Source: Alphaproteobacteria bacterium (GTDB taxonomy: Bacteria; Pseudomonadota; Alphaproteobacteria; Micropepsales; Micropepsaceae). Taken from it: a stretch of 64,000 nt of DNA. Position numbers and translations under genes: made by a program. Location: positions 62,001-126,000 of the forward strand of contig JAICHV010000001.1 of the NCBI GenBank assembly GCA_025924715.1, written 5' to 3'. The notes beneath the pieces were generated by a model. That model ran no database searches. It was not told where the DNA came from and worked only from the letters and a program-made list of their open reading frames with translations. Shown piece by piece: positions 8,528 to 16,421 of the stretch. How positions within the stretch are numbered: the first letter of the stretch is position 1; every line of letters starts with the position of its first letter.

Positions 8528-8950
8528 GTGAGTCAAATCCACCTTCCGATATGGGACGAATACGTCCACCCAGCGCTTCTGCCGCGTGTTCGCCACGGTT
8601 GGGCGTGGGTCTACTGCCAAATCCCATTTTGCGGCCATGCCCGCGCCATCCCCATGGCGCCTTGGCGCATTCGGTGGGGCACCGATGAACCTGAAAAATA
8701 TATAGCCCGTTACTTTCGCTGCTCTATGTGCGGGACGCGGGGGTGCGTGTTTGGCAATCCCTTGCTCGACGGCGCGGGCGTTGAACACTTCCCACACCGG
8801 AAAGACTTGGTTCGGCTGGGGGGCACGTGGCCAAGCCTTCCGGGCGAAGTTAAGTGGCAGACGGTGACGCGGAAGCAGGCGGAATATCTGTCGAGATATC
8901 CCACCGGGGATGCCCTTGGCGAATTTCGCGGGGCTGGTACGCTCCGGTTT
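8528..8950 (+). other. Zinc-ribbon-like open frame running in phase into the SRAP gene
   Basis: From GTG 8528 a 141-codon stretch reads with no stop into the SRAP start at 8951. It encodes four cysteines in two pairs, Cys30/Cys35 (YCQIPFCGH) and Cys65/Cys68 (FRCSMCGTRG), typical of a zinc ribbon, then a short linker. Small zinc-ribbon proteins upstream of SRAP genes are common in alphaproteobacteria as separate genes (recollection). Here the absence of a stop codon means either a fusion or two products from one frame. Because SRAP needs its Cys2 at the mature N-terminus, I annotate this as a separate in-frame coding segment. Confidence 0.55.
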
Positions 8951-9610
8951 ATGTGCAATCTCTACAGCGTCAAAGTCGGGCAGAAACATATCGCCAGCAC
9001 GGCCGGCGCATTGCGCGATCTGACCGGCAATATGCCACCGCTCCCGGCAATCTTCCCAAATCGAATGGCACCTATCGTTCGCGCCGGCGCGGATGGGGTC
9101 AGGGAATTGATGATGGCGAGGTGGGGGTTTCCGCCACCAATAATTCCAGGCCAAAAGCCGCGTAATCCATATCTCACCAATTGCCGCAAGACTGACAGCC
9201 GGTATTGGGCGACCTATCTCAAAAAGCCGGAGCACCGAGCTTTGGTGCCGGTGACGAGCTTTGCCGAGCCGGACAATAACCAGGGGTCACGATCCATCTG
9301 GACCTGGTTCGCCCAGGACGAAAGCCGTCCGCTGTTTTTCTTCGCCGGAATCTGGCGTGAGTGGGAGGGGGACAGGGGCACGAAAGCCATCCCTGATGTC
9401 GGCAAGCATCTGGTTTTCAGCTTCCTCACTACTGATGCAAGCCCAGACGTTGCGCCCGTCCATGCCGACGCGACTCCGGTGTGTCTTTTCGACGAAGGGC
9501 AACGCGAACAGTGGATGAATGCGCCTTGGGAAATTGCCCGCGAGCTACAGAAGCCTCCGCCGGTTGGGGCGCTGATGGTTGTGGCAAGGGATACAAAGGA
9601 AGACAAATAG
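8951..9610 (+). CDS. SOS response-associated peptidase family protein (SRAP; HMCES/YedK-like)
   Basis: SRAP proteins form a thiazolidine crosslink with abasic sites in single-stranded DNA. This 219-residue protein has the family features: MCNLYS at the N-terminus (Cys2, exposed after Met removal), Asn77 in TNCRKTDS, Glu106 in VTSFAEPD and His171 in PVHADATPV. Substitution of the usual FYEW by FAEPD marks a divergent branch. The same frame continues upstream without a stop, so initiation at 8951 is inferred from the Cys2 chemistry rather than from a strong ribosome site. Mobile elements often carry SRAP copies, perhaps to protect single-stranded replication intermediates, which would suit the HUH-like Rep here. 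Confidence 0.88.
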   Translation: MCNLYSVKVGQKHIASTAGALRDLTGNMPPLPAIFPNRMAPIVRAGADGVRELMMARWGFPPPIIPGQKPRNPYLTNCRKTDSRYWATYLKKPEHRALVPVTSFAEPDNNQGSRSIWTWFAQDESRPLFFFAGIWREWEGDRGTKAIPDVGKHLVFSFLTTDASPDVAPVHADATPVCLFDEGQREQWMNAPWEIARELQKPPPVGALMVVARDTKEDK

Positions 9611-9621
9611 AGGGGCGAAAA

Positions 9622-10008
9622 ATGGATCTAATGACCTTCCCCGAATTGCTGGGTTCAATGACAAGCGATGACGGCCAAGTCTTTTGCCTTCACGTCAAGG
9701 ACGTTGCTGGAACGGAAATGATGATCGGAATCCCGCATCGGGAGATTGCGCACTTGATCGAAGTTGCGGCGGTGCAGGTTCAGGAAGGTTCGCGGTTGAG
9801 GGGTGACAAAGACCTAACCGCGTTCAACACGCGTTCCTTTTCGGTTGGCGTGAGCGAAGGGGGACAGGTCGTATTGACGTTGGCGATAGGCGCCACCGCG
9901 AAACTCGCTTTTGTGCTTCCAGGAGACATGACGGGCCAGCTTTCGGAAACCCTGGCGATTGCAAGCGCGCGGTCGGCGGAAGCCAAATCTGGAGGCGCCG
10001 TCAATTGA
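9622..10008 (+). CDS. Hypothetical protein following SRAP
   Basis: This 128-residue protein starts MDLMTFPELLGSM at 9622, with GAGGGG at 9611-9616 as ribosome site and only 11 bp after the SRAP stop, so it is probably cotranscribed. It alternates beta strands (VFCLHVKDVAGTEMMIGIP, QVVLTLAIGATAKLAFVLP) with an amphipathic helix and has no signal peptide. The sequence resembles small cytosolic proteins of unknown function; no catalytic motif is visible. Confidence 0.65.
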   Translation: MDLMTFPELLGSMTSDDGQVFCLHVKDVAGTEMMIGIPHREIAHLIEVAAVQVQEGSRLRGDKDLTAFNTRSFSVGVSEGGQVVLTLAIGATAKLAFVLPGDMTGQLSETLAIASARSAEAKSGGAVN

Positions 10009-10080
10009 TTGGCGCGGTCCAGGCCTCTATTATCTGGGATTGCATTGCCGCCTAAGCACCTCAACCCAAGGGGATTCTCA

Positions 10081-10308
10081 ATGTTTAAGAAACTGGCCCT
10101 GATTGCTGCGATTGGCTGTTCATTGTCAGGGACCGCGTTCGCTGACACCTACAAGATGGACGCGAAAGGCAAGTGCCACGATGCCAGCGGAAAATTCGCA
10201 AAACAGGAACTGTGCGTCACCTCGCATATCTACAAACTGGACGCGAAGGGAAAGTGCCGGGATGAAGCGGGCAAGTTCGCCAAAGCTGCGCTCTGCACCC
10301 CTAAGTAG
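10081..10308 (+). CDS. Secreted two-repeat cysteine protein
   Basis: This 75-residue protein has AAGGGG at 10067-10072 as ribosome site and a clear signal peptide (MFKKLALIAAIGCSL, cleavage near AFA-DT). The mature part is two tandem 23-residue repeats, each of form YK(M/L)DAKGKC-x2-xxGKFAK-x2-LC. Each repeat carries two cysteines. Repeat proteins of this layout occur in sphingomonads and relatives without a known role; they recall PsiF-type repeats only loosely. It is an unusual cargo gene, as it looks periplasmic rather than mobile-element related. Confidence 0.75.
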   Translation: MFKKLALIAAIGCSLSGTAFADTYKMDAKGKCHDASGKFAKQELCVTSHIYKLDAKGKCRDEAGKFAKAALCTPK

Positions 10309-10439
10309 CTCTTGCTCACAAAGGCGTCATTGAGCCGCCAACCTAACTGAGCTACTTGCGTCAACTTGTGTATCCAATGGTACGGAACCGTATAGTCCAT
10401 CGGGCGTTTCGCCTTGGAGGGACACGGGTGGGAGGCGTT

Positions 10440-10697
10440 TTGGAAGAGGATAAGGCATTGGGCCGTCTAGTCGAATCGCTGCCACCCACCCAGCGGGCAG
10501 CCCTTTATAGGCAGCAGGCGGATGACGCCATGCGCAAGGCGCAAGCTGCTACCGACCCAGACAGGCGTGCTGAGTTTTTGAGCATGGCGCAGGGGTGGCA
10601 TAGCCTCGCTGCTGAGGTTGAGCGCGCGGATCGCCAGATGGCGCAGTCACCGCCTGGGATGTATCCATCCCGCAGGGGATCAGACGCCGAGTCCTAA
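10440..10697 (+). CDS. Small helical protein of the YRxxA type (copy 1)
   Basis: A TTG at 10440 preceded by GGGAGG (10430-10435) gives 85 residues; an ATG at 10356 would add 28 residues of doubtful quality. The core LYRQQADDAMRKAQAATDPD, then FLSMAQGWHSLAAEVE, is a two-helix pattern that recurs at 10819-11013, 11000-11191 and 40214-40387. These short alphaproteobacterial proteins are abundant in soil species and have no known function. A likely terminator follows at 10714. Confidence 0.55.
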   Translation: MEEDKALGRLVESLPPTQRAALYRQQADDAMRKAQAATDPDRRAEFLSMAQGWHSLAAEVERADRQMAQSPPGMYPSRRGSDAES

Positions 10698-10713
10698 TAG
10701 TTGCAACCTTCCT

Positions 10714-10745
10714 CGCCGTTTCCTCATGCGACGGCGGACTTTTGT
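10714..10745 (+). terminator. Possible rho-independent terminator
   Basis: Arms CGCCGT (10714-10719) and ACGGCG (10731-10736) flank an 11-nt loop and are followed by GACTTTTGTTT. It lies 17 bp after the 10440-10697 gene. The T-tract is interrupted, so efficiency is uncertain. Confidence 0.4.
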
Positions 10746-10818
10746 TTGGGGCGACCTTAGCGGTTTGGATACGGATAAGCGCTAAATTCCGGCGGTTCAT
10801 TGGATCAGGACCGCGCGC

Positions 10819-11013
10819 GTGAACACAACCGACTTGCTTGAACTTTACCGCGCCAAGGCACGGGAGGCTGAGGAACGCGCGGCGTTGACTGTGGACGCGG
10901 AAGAGCGGGCAAAACTTTTGCGAATTGCGGAAGGGTTTCGCAATCTGCTCACGCACCACGAAGAGCCGTTGCAAGGAACCTCCGCTACGAAGCCTCCCGT
11001 CACTGGCAAATAG
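10819..11013 (+). CDS. Small helical protein of the YRxxA type (copy 2)
   Basis: This 64-residue protein starts at GTG or TTG-class codon 10819 (GTG, MNTTDLLELYRAKAREAEER). The pattern YRAKAREAEERAALT, then KLLRIAEGFRNLL, matches the two-helix plan of the neighbouring copies. It overlaps the convergent copy 3 by 14 bp at the stop codons. No function is known for this type. Confidence 0.6.
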   Translation: MNTTDLLELYRAKAREAEERAALTVDAEERAKLLRIAEGFRNLLTHHEEPLQGTSATKPPVTGK

Positions 11014-11191
11014 AATCGGTCTGGTCGTCTTCGCTTGTTGGGTCGGAAACAGCGGCCTCTAGTCTGCGCGCCACCTCGTCAAAATCATCTGCCAGTCTGG
11101 AATAGGCCGCTCGCAAATCTTCGAGCGGAAAATCTTCAGCCAATCGACGCATGAATGCGGCGCGGTTGCGATACTGTTTGGCTGTTTTCAC
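11000..11191 (-). CDS. Small helical protein of the YRxxA type (copy 3)
   Basis: GTG 11191, preceded by AAGGG a few bases upstream, gives 63 residues (VKTAKQYRNRAAFMRRLAED). The frame is open to an ATG at 11230, which would add 13 basic residues. YRNRAAFMRRLAEDF, then RAAYSRLADDFDEVARRLE, has the same helical periodicity as copies 1 and 2. It is convergent with copy 2, sharing the last 14 bp. Confidence 0.55.
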   Translation of the reverse strand: MKTAKQYRNRAAFMRRLAEDFPLEDLRAAYSRLADDFDEVARRLEAAVSDPTSEDDQTDSICQ

Positions 11192-11426
11192 GACTTTTCC
11201 CTTGCAGAAGCGCCGTGTGCATAACCGCACGCATGGGCTGGCTGCAATAAAAATTCGCGAGCGTTAAGCGGCCTGAAACCGAGGGTTGAGCGAGTATTTT
11301 CTGGCAGGCAAGGCGATTTCACCTGGAGTTACGCTTTGGGTCTTGGTTCCCTGCGCAAGCAGGTTGGTTCCGCTGGGAACTCCTGTTTGCGCTTCGGGTT
11401 GAGTCCCCAAACAACATGGTAATGGC

Positions 11427-11690
11427 ATGTCTGGGTTGAAGCCGCGCACAACGCGCAAGGCGCCGCGCGTCTTTACAGTGCAATGGGATGACAGCCGCCG
11501 CCGTTATATCGCAGCCGACGAAAACGGCGATGATTTAGGCGTGTCCCCTGATCTCAATAACGCAATCGGTAGTGCGGTACGCGAAGCCAACTTGGCAAGT
11601 AAGGCGGGCTGCCGCGTTACTGTGAAGGTTCAACAGGGAAATGGAAAACTCAAAACCGAATATATTGCCCAGCCCCGTAGACTGCAGTAA
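11427..11690 (+). CDS. DUF2188-like small protein
   Basis: This 87-residue protein has a basic N-terminus (MSGLKPRTTRKAPRVF), a strand VQWDDSRRRYIAADENGDD, a helix AIGSAVREANLAS and a final strand VTVKVQQGNGKLKTEYI. The beta-beta-alpha-beta plan resembles DUF2188-type proteins, a weak family match by eye. About 195 bp upstream (11231-11426) show no gene. Confidence 0.5.
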   Translation: MSGLKPRTTRKAPRVFTVQWDDSRRRYIAADENGDDLGVSPDLNNAIGSAVREANLASKAGCRVTVKVQQGNGKLKTEYIAQPRRLQ

Positions 11691-12454
11691 GGCCAGCAGC
11701 GTTGCAGAAGTCACAAGGCGCACTGAACTGGTCGCCTATGGCCCTAGGACGCGCTGTGGCGCCGAACCTGCAGCCGAAGCAAACCCCCTTTTGGAAAACA
11801 AAGAGACGCCCTGCTCCCTGGAGACACGTGGTCCGTTCCCATCATTCGAAGTAATATGAAAAAAGGCGTGCATAACAACTATTCACCTCCCGGGAGGGAG
11901 GCCTTAGAAGGTTCGCACACCCGTAACCCCGGAAACGTACCCTGCCCGAGGCTGCGCGTCGGAATTTTATCACTTCGAATGTTGCACGGTGCTTTGCCGG
12001 ACGTTGCCGCTCCCGGGCTTGACTGCCCCGACCCTATCTTCGCCGATGCGACGGCCTCTCTGCCATTCGAGGAAATATATTTCCGAAGCATTCCGATCAG
12101 CCCGACAATTATGTTTAGTACCGTCATCAGCACGACGACGACAAACATGGCGACAATTACCTGGCCCTGCACTTTACTTACCTTGCGCCCGTTTTTGACA
12201 TTACAGTGACGCACACCATTGCACGACTCGCCAAAAAACGTCGAATTTTCCAGCAACGCGGTGTCATGCAAGCCGCTAACGTTCGCCAGGCATGCCATAA
12301 CAAATGGCTGCGCTCCAACGTGACACATAGCTAACGGCTTGAGTTTGATGGATTAAGCCCGCCCAACTGTTTGACCTGGCCGGCCTTTGCAACGGCTCAG
12401 TTCGTATCTACACTCACCGCCATATTTCCTGTTCTCGATCAGATTTGAGGACCA
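11691..12454. other. 764-bp stretch without a convincing gene
   Basis: No frame here has a good ribosome site plus island-like codon use. The best candidate is a minus-strand frame from ATG 12148 to 11879 (about 89 residues) that opens with a strong membrane helix (MFVVVVLMTVLNIIVGLIGM) and then a Ser/Gly/Lys tail. It might be a short membrane peptide. The region directly precedes the SIR2-STAND gene, so it should contain that gene's promoter, but no clear -35/-10 pair stands out. Confidence 0.4.
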
Positions 12455-14851
12455 ATGCCGATTTCGCTCGACACTTTGTGCGCGGTGGTAACGCCCGCAC
12501 GTACCGCATTAGTACTTGGCGCTGGCGCTTCGGTGCCCTCCGGGGCGCCGACAGGGGCTGAACTCGCAGCCTTTCTATGGAGAGAATTGGCGAGTAGCGA
12601 CGCACAGAGCACCGACCTCACAGAAACAGCGACGATTCTGGAGAGGCGTTATGGCAGGGAAAGCGTGGTGAGGAGGGTCGTCGCGAATCTTCGCAGGCTG
12701 ACGCCGACCGGGGGCCTTCTTGGCCTCCCGACGTTTGACTGGAAAAGATTGTTTACCACCAACTTCGACTGCCTGATGGAAGATGCTTACAAGAAGCATA
12801 ACCGCCAACTTATCCCTATCCGCTCCAATTTCGACTTCTCTGCTAAAGAAGGGTTGGATGGTCTCCGCCTCTTTAAAATCCATGGCTGTATTACTCAAGA
12901 CGAAGCGCTCGGCCATAGAGCATCGATGCTCCTAACGGAAACCGACTACGAAAATCACAAGAAGTACCGCCAGCTCCTTTTTTCGCACCTCGCGAACGCA
13001 CTATTGGAAGGGGACGCACTGTTTATTGGGCAGTCGCTTCGTGACAGGCATCTCGTTGAACTGGTACGCGAGGTTCTAAAAGCGAAGCAAGACGAAGGCG
13101 CCCCAGGGCAGGTGTACGTGCTCATCTACGATCCCGATGATCTTCGGGCGCCACTCTTGGAAGATCGAGGCGCGCGAGTTGCCTTTGGCGGAATCGACGA
13201 ATTTGTCCACAGGTTAGCTCAACGGGGCGCGGTGGCGCGCACGGAGCCAGATTTTGTTAAGACCGGAATTTTACCGGGCGAACTCGTCAGCACTGTTCTG
13301 GACGCAGCCCAAGAATTAAAATCCGCCTCAAACGTCGTGAGAATGTTCAATGGTGGGCCCGCGACGTATTCGGACATAAATGCCGGCGCCACATTTGAGC
13401 GAAGTCCATATGCGGCCACGATGGAAAAGCTTCTGTCGAATGCGCAGACTGTTACAATGGTGGGTGCCGCCGGGGTTGGAAAATCGACCTTTGCAAGGCA
13501 GCTCGCGAGTAGATTTGTGCAACTCGGCGTTCCTGCTTGGGAGCACCGAGTAGAATTTCAGTTCAAAGCAAAGCCCTGGATGAATATTGAGGCGCAGCTT
13601 AGGGCGACCGGAAAGTTTGGTGTTTTGGTCTTAGACGAGTGCACTCACTACCTGCGACAAGCGAACGTGCTGATCGATCATTTGGCAGACATAAAAGAGC
13701 CCGGCTTGCGTTTGATTTTGACTGCCAACTCATCGCAGTGGGCACCTCGATTGAAAAGTCCCCGAATTTTTTCGCATGGCACAGTGATGCAGCTGTCCCA
13801 TTTGGAAGATGCGGAAATAAGCTCATTGATCAACTTGGTGCAGTTTAATGGTGAAATAGCGGCCCTGGTCCATTCCACTTTCAAAAGGCTTGGCCGAGCG
13901 GAGCAAGTGAGAGCTCTTCGTCAAAAGAGTAGCGCCGACATGTTCGTGTGTCTTAAGAACATCTTCGCAAACGAAAGCCTCGATACAATTCTTTTGCGTG
14001 AATTTGACGAACTGGATGAGACGTTCCAAGAATATTACCGGTATGTTGCGGCACTAGAAGCAGTAGGGACTAGGGTCCATAGACAATTGATTATACGAAT
14101 GCTTGGCCTTCCTCCGACGCAAATAAGCGGCATCTTGGGCGGTCTGACAGATATTGTAGACGAATATGATATTGTCCCGCGCGACGGGATATATGGCTGG
14201 CGAACTAGACATTTAGTGATTGCGCGGAAAATTGCGGACTATAAGTTTTCCGGCGTCGCGGAAGTCACGGCTCTTTTTGAAACTATCATTGCCAATATCA
14301 ACCCGTCAGTCCCCCTGGAGCTCCAGACACTTAGAGAAATTTGCGATAGAGATTTTGGGATTGGTAGGATCGGGGACGCCACGGTCCGGAAAAGACTCTA
14401 CCGGGATCTAATAGATGCGGCCCCGGGTGAACGTATTCCCTGGCACCGGCTGATACGGGAGCTCTTAAATGAGGGCTCATTAGAGGAAACTGAGTATGTC
14501 ATTCGGGATGCGGAAAAAGCGGCGGGCGCTGATGCTCCAATTGATCGCTTTAAGGTTCGGCTGCTCGTAGTGCGATCGCAGAACACTGGGGGAATTTCTA
14601 ACAACGATAGGCTGGCGCTTTTGAGGCAGGCATACGAACTTGCTATGATTAACATTGGTAAGCATAGCCGGGATCAGTACTCATATTATGCATTATGCGA
14701 TGTCGCAGTTCAGCTTGTTGAAAAGGGTGAAAGCGCTTATCTGCTGGACGAAGCTCTGGTCCAGGCCCGCAAGGGCGCGGAAGTTATTCTGGACCCTGAA
14801 ATGACTAAGCGAATTCGTGAATATGAGACAGGTCATCTGCGTCGACACTGA
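12455..14851 (+). CDS. SIR2-STAND NTPase, candidate anti-phage defence protein (Avs5-like)
   Basis: This 798-residue protein has an N-terminal SIR2-like domain (about 1-260) with GAGASVPSG (22-30), TTNFD (Asn103) and KIHG (His143), the NAD-site motifs of SIR2 NADases. A P-loop ATPase follows, with Walker A GAAGVGKST (337-345), Walker B VLVLDE (390-395) and an ILTANSS sensor. A helical C-terminal half of about 370 residues probably senses the trigger. This order is that of SIR2-STAND immune proteins such as Avs5, which deplete NAD when activated by a phage protein. It has GAGGA ribosome site at 12447, low GC, and lies just inside attR. The specific trigger and Avs class membership are inferred. 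Confidence 0.87.
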   Translation: MPISLDTLCAVVTPARTALVLGAGASVPSGAPTGAELAAFLWRELASSDAQSTDLTETATILERRYGRESVVRRVVANLRRLTPTGGLLGLPTFDWKRLFTTNFDCLMEDAYKKHNRQLIPIRSNFDFSAKEGLDGLRLFKIHGCITQDEALGHRASMLLTETDYENHKKYRQLLFSHLANALLEGDALFIGQSLRDRHLVELVREVLKAKQDEGAPGQVYVLIYDPDDLRAPLLEDRGARVAFGGIDEFVHRLAQRGAVARTEPDFVKTGILPGELVSTVLDAAQELKSASNVVRMFNGGPATYSDINAGATFERSPYAATMEKLLSNAQTVTMVGAAGVGKSTFARQLASRFVQLGVPAWEHRVEFQFKAKPWMNIEAQLRATGKFGVLVLDECTHYLRQANVLIDHLADIKEPGLRLILTANSSQWAPRLKSPRIFSHGTVMQLSHLEDAEISSLINLVQFNGEIAALVHSTFKRLGRAEQVRALRQKSSADMFVCLKNIFANESLDTILLREFDELDETFQEYYRYVAALEAVGTRVHRQLIIRMLGLPPTQISGILGGLTDIVDEYDIVPRDGIYGWRTRHLVIARKIADYKFSGVAEVTALFETIIANINPSVPLELQTLREICDRDFGIGRIGDATVRKRLYRDLIDAAPGERIPWHRLIRELLNEGSLEETEYVIRDAEKAAGADAPIDRFKVRLLVVRSQNTGGISNNDRLALLRQAYELAMINIGKHSRDQYSYYALCDVAVQLVEKGESAYLLDEALVQARKGAEVILDPEMTKRIREYETGHLRRH

Positions 14852-15009
14852 ACGTGTATCAGCCGCCTCTAAAGCGCAGAACTCGCGACTCATGACTGCG
14901 GGCGCCACGTTATTTTCGAACCCCTAGGATTGGCGGCCCCGGCGGGCTGGCGGGCGTCCTTTGAGAGCGGCGGCGTTGCGGGGGTACGCGTCCCCATGGG
15001 TTGCCGCCC

Positions 15010-15034
15010 CCAATGTTGGTATAAGGGTTGGTAT
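15010..15034 (+). repeat. Right arm-type direct repeats GTTGGTAT
   Basis: Two copies of GTTGGTAT lie at 15015-15022 and 15027-15034, 12 bp apart. The first is within CCAATGTTGGTAT (15010-15022), identical to 1520-1532 at the left end. They sit about 65 bp inside attR. Matching sequence, orientation and spacing at both ends of the element support a role as integrase arm sites. Confidence 0.65.
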
Positions 15035-15096
15035 TTCCCGAAGATGATAACAACTATGCCATTATGTTCAGGCACTTAAGGCAGCTTTGGGGTGAC

Positions 15097-15110
15097 CACC
15101 TGCGGCACCA
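15097..15110 (+). repeat. attR core
   Basis: CACCTGCGGCACCA repeats the last 14 bases of tRNA-Thr (1364-1377). No other tRNA portion is present here, as expected of attR for an element that regenerates the tRNA at attL. The next base differs, then CT matches again. Confidence 0.8.
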
Positions 15111-15143
15111 TCTCGCCCAATAACACCGGGGACCGCTGAAACA

Positions 15144-16052
15144 GTGACCATCGGCAAAACAGCTTTCCATCTCGCCAAACGGCTGATCCCTGCCCCAGTG
15201 TGGAATTTCCTGGCCTCCGATGTCCGCACCCGACGCAACCGGCGCTGGGCCGGCGAGGAAGCAACGCGCAACATGCAGAGCGCTGCAGCGGCAAGCCTGC
15301 CGCCGAATCACGGCTTCGCCATCAGGCGCAGTGCCGCCGAAGCGATTGAAGGCATGTTGTCCCCATTTTCCATGGCGGTAATCGATTGCCTGCTCTCGCT
15401 ACAAGCGGAAGAAAAGACCGGCGGCAATATCCTGGAGATGGGCGTTTTCCGCGGCCGATCGGCTGCGCTTCTGGGGCAATGGCTGGGCCCAGGGGAAAGA
15501 ATGCTTCTGGTCAACATCGCGGATCATCTGGACCGCAAAGCCATCGAACCGGTACGCGATGTGGTCGACTATTTCGTCCAATCGACGGTCGAATTTTCCA
15601 AAATGGCGGCCACGCTCGCCAGCAATTTCCGCTTCATCCATATCGACGCCAGCCACGAATATCGCGCGACCTTTTCCGAGTTGGAAATGGCGGACCGGCT
15701 CCTTGCTGCGCGCGGGATCATCGCCATGGATGATTTTGCCAATCTCAACTACGCGCAAAACATCGCCGCCATCTTCAAATATCTCCACACCACGGGGACC
15801 GGTCTGCGCCTGTTTTTGGTGACCAACGAAAAAGCCTATCTGTGCCGCAAGGAAGATTGGAACTTTTACGCCGGCTTTGTCCTGAAACGCTTTGCTCCAG
15901 AAATGATCAGCCGAGGCGTGGCAGATATTCATATCGCCCGCACCGATGCCGACCCGGAATTCGCAGCCTTCTATGGCCGCGAACGCGAACCCGGCGAAGA
16001 AGGCCATTTTTATGGACCGGCCATCTATGGGAAATTTTTCGTTGAACCTTGA
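15144..16052 (+). CDS. Class I SAM-dependent methyltransferase (Methyltransf_24 type)
   Basis: This 302-residue protein carries a SAM-binding loop ILEMGVFRGRSAALL (about 93-107) and the second-strand aspartate region HIDASHEY and IAMDDF typical of Methyltransf_24 enzymes, often found in surface-polysaccharide or glycan-decoration loci. There is no signal peptide. The frame starts at GTG 15144, just 33 bp outside attR, so it is the first host gene beyond the island; its own promoter may have been displaced by integration. Substrate unknown. The TIGR04325-type methyltransferase downstream supports a polysaccharide role. Confidence 0.75.
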   Translation: MTIGKTAFHLAKRLIPAPVWNFLASDVRTRRNRRWAGEEATRNMQSAAAASLPPNHGFAIRRSAAEAIEGMLSPFSMAVIDCLLSLQAEEKTGGNILEMGVFRGRSAALLGQWLGPGERMLLVNIADHLDRKAIEPVRDVVDYFVQSTVEFSKMAATLASNFRFIHIDASHEYRATFSELEMADRLLAARGIIAMDDFANLNYAQNIAAIFKYLHTTGTGLRLFLVTNEKAYLCRKEDWNFYAGFVLKRFAPEMISRGVADIHIARTDADPEFAAFYGREREPGEEGHFYGPAIYGKFFVEP

Positions 16053-16421
16053 GCGGAACGACGACACCCCGACCCACGAAAAACAAAAGGCGCCTCAATG
16101 GCAGAGATCATAAGCGCATATCCGCAGCGCTCGTTGGATTCAATATTGTTGGCCTCTTACGGAATTCGTCGCGGTTCGGATCGATGCCGCAATCCGGCCA
16201 TTTTTTTGGGGTGGTCTCGACGCGGCGCTGATTGCAGCCGCGCTCGCCTGAGTAACCGCCAAAGCATTCGTGTTGGCGCCGACTGACCGCTGGCTATGTT
16301 TGCGCCAGTATCGCGGGCCACAAAAATGATGGCTGAAGCAGAACGATAGGGCAGTTGCGCCGTTGTATGTGCGCTCGGACCTGACGCGTTGACGGCGTCC
16401 GAAACCACACAGGACCACAGG
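16053..16421. other. 369-bp intergenic region
   Basis: No convincing gene is seen on either strand. Short open frames lack ribosome sites and plausible composition. The region separates the two methyltransferase genes and may hold the promoter of the second; no clear motif was found. Confidence 0.5.

Larger units (their letters stand above)
1364..15110. mobile_element. tRNA-Thr-integrated genomic island (13.7 kb)
   Basis: The element starts at the tRNA-Thr 3' end and ends at a 14-bp copy of that end. Between these are a P4-type integrase reading inward from the tRNA, an excisionase-like HTH gene, a HUH-like Rep, an XRE regulator, mostly unknown small genes and a SIR2-STAND gene just inside attR. 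Local base composition is lower in GC than the flanks (for example 5340-8300 and 12455-14851), as expected for acquired DNA. No capsid, terminase, relaxase or conjugation genes are seen, so it is best described as an integrative element or possible phage satellite. Mobility is inferred, not shown. Confidence 0.85.

Noticed and set aside
8438..9235. 265-codon minus-strand frame
   Set aside because: Antisense to the SRAP gene and zinc-ribbon segment; no ribosome site and no recognisable domain.
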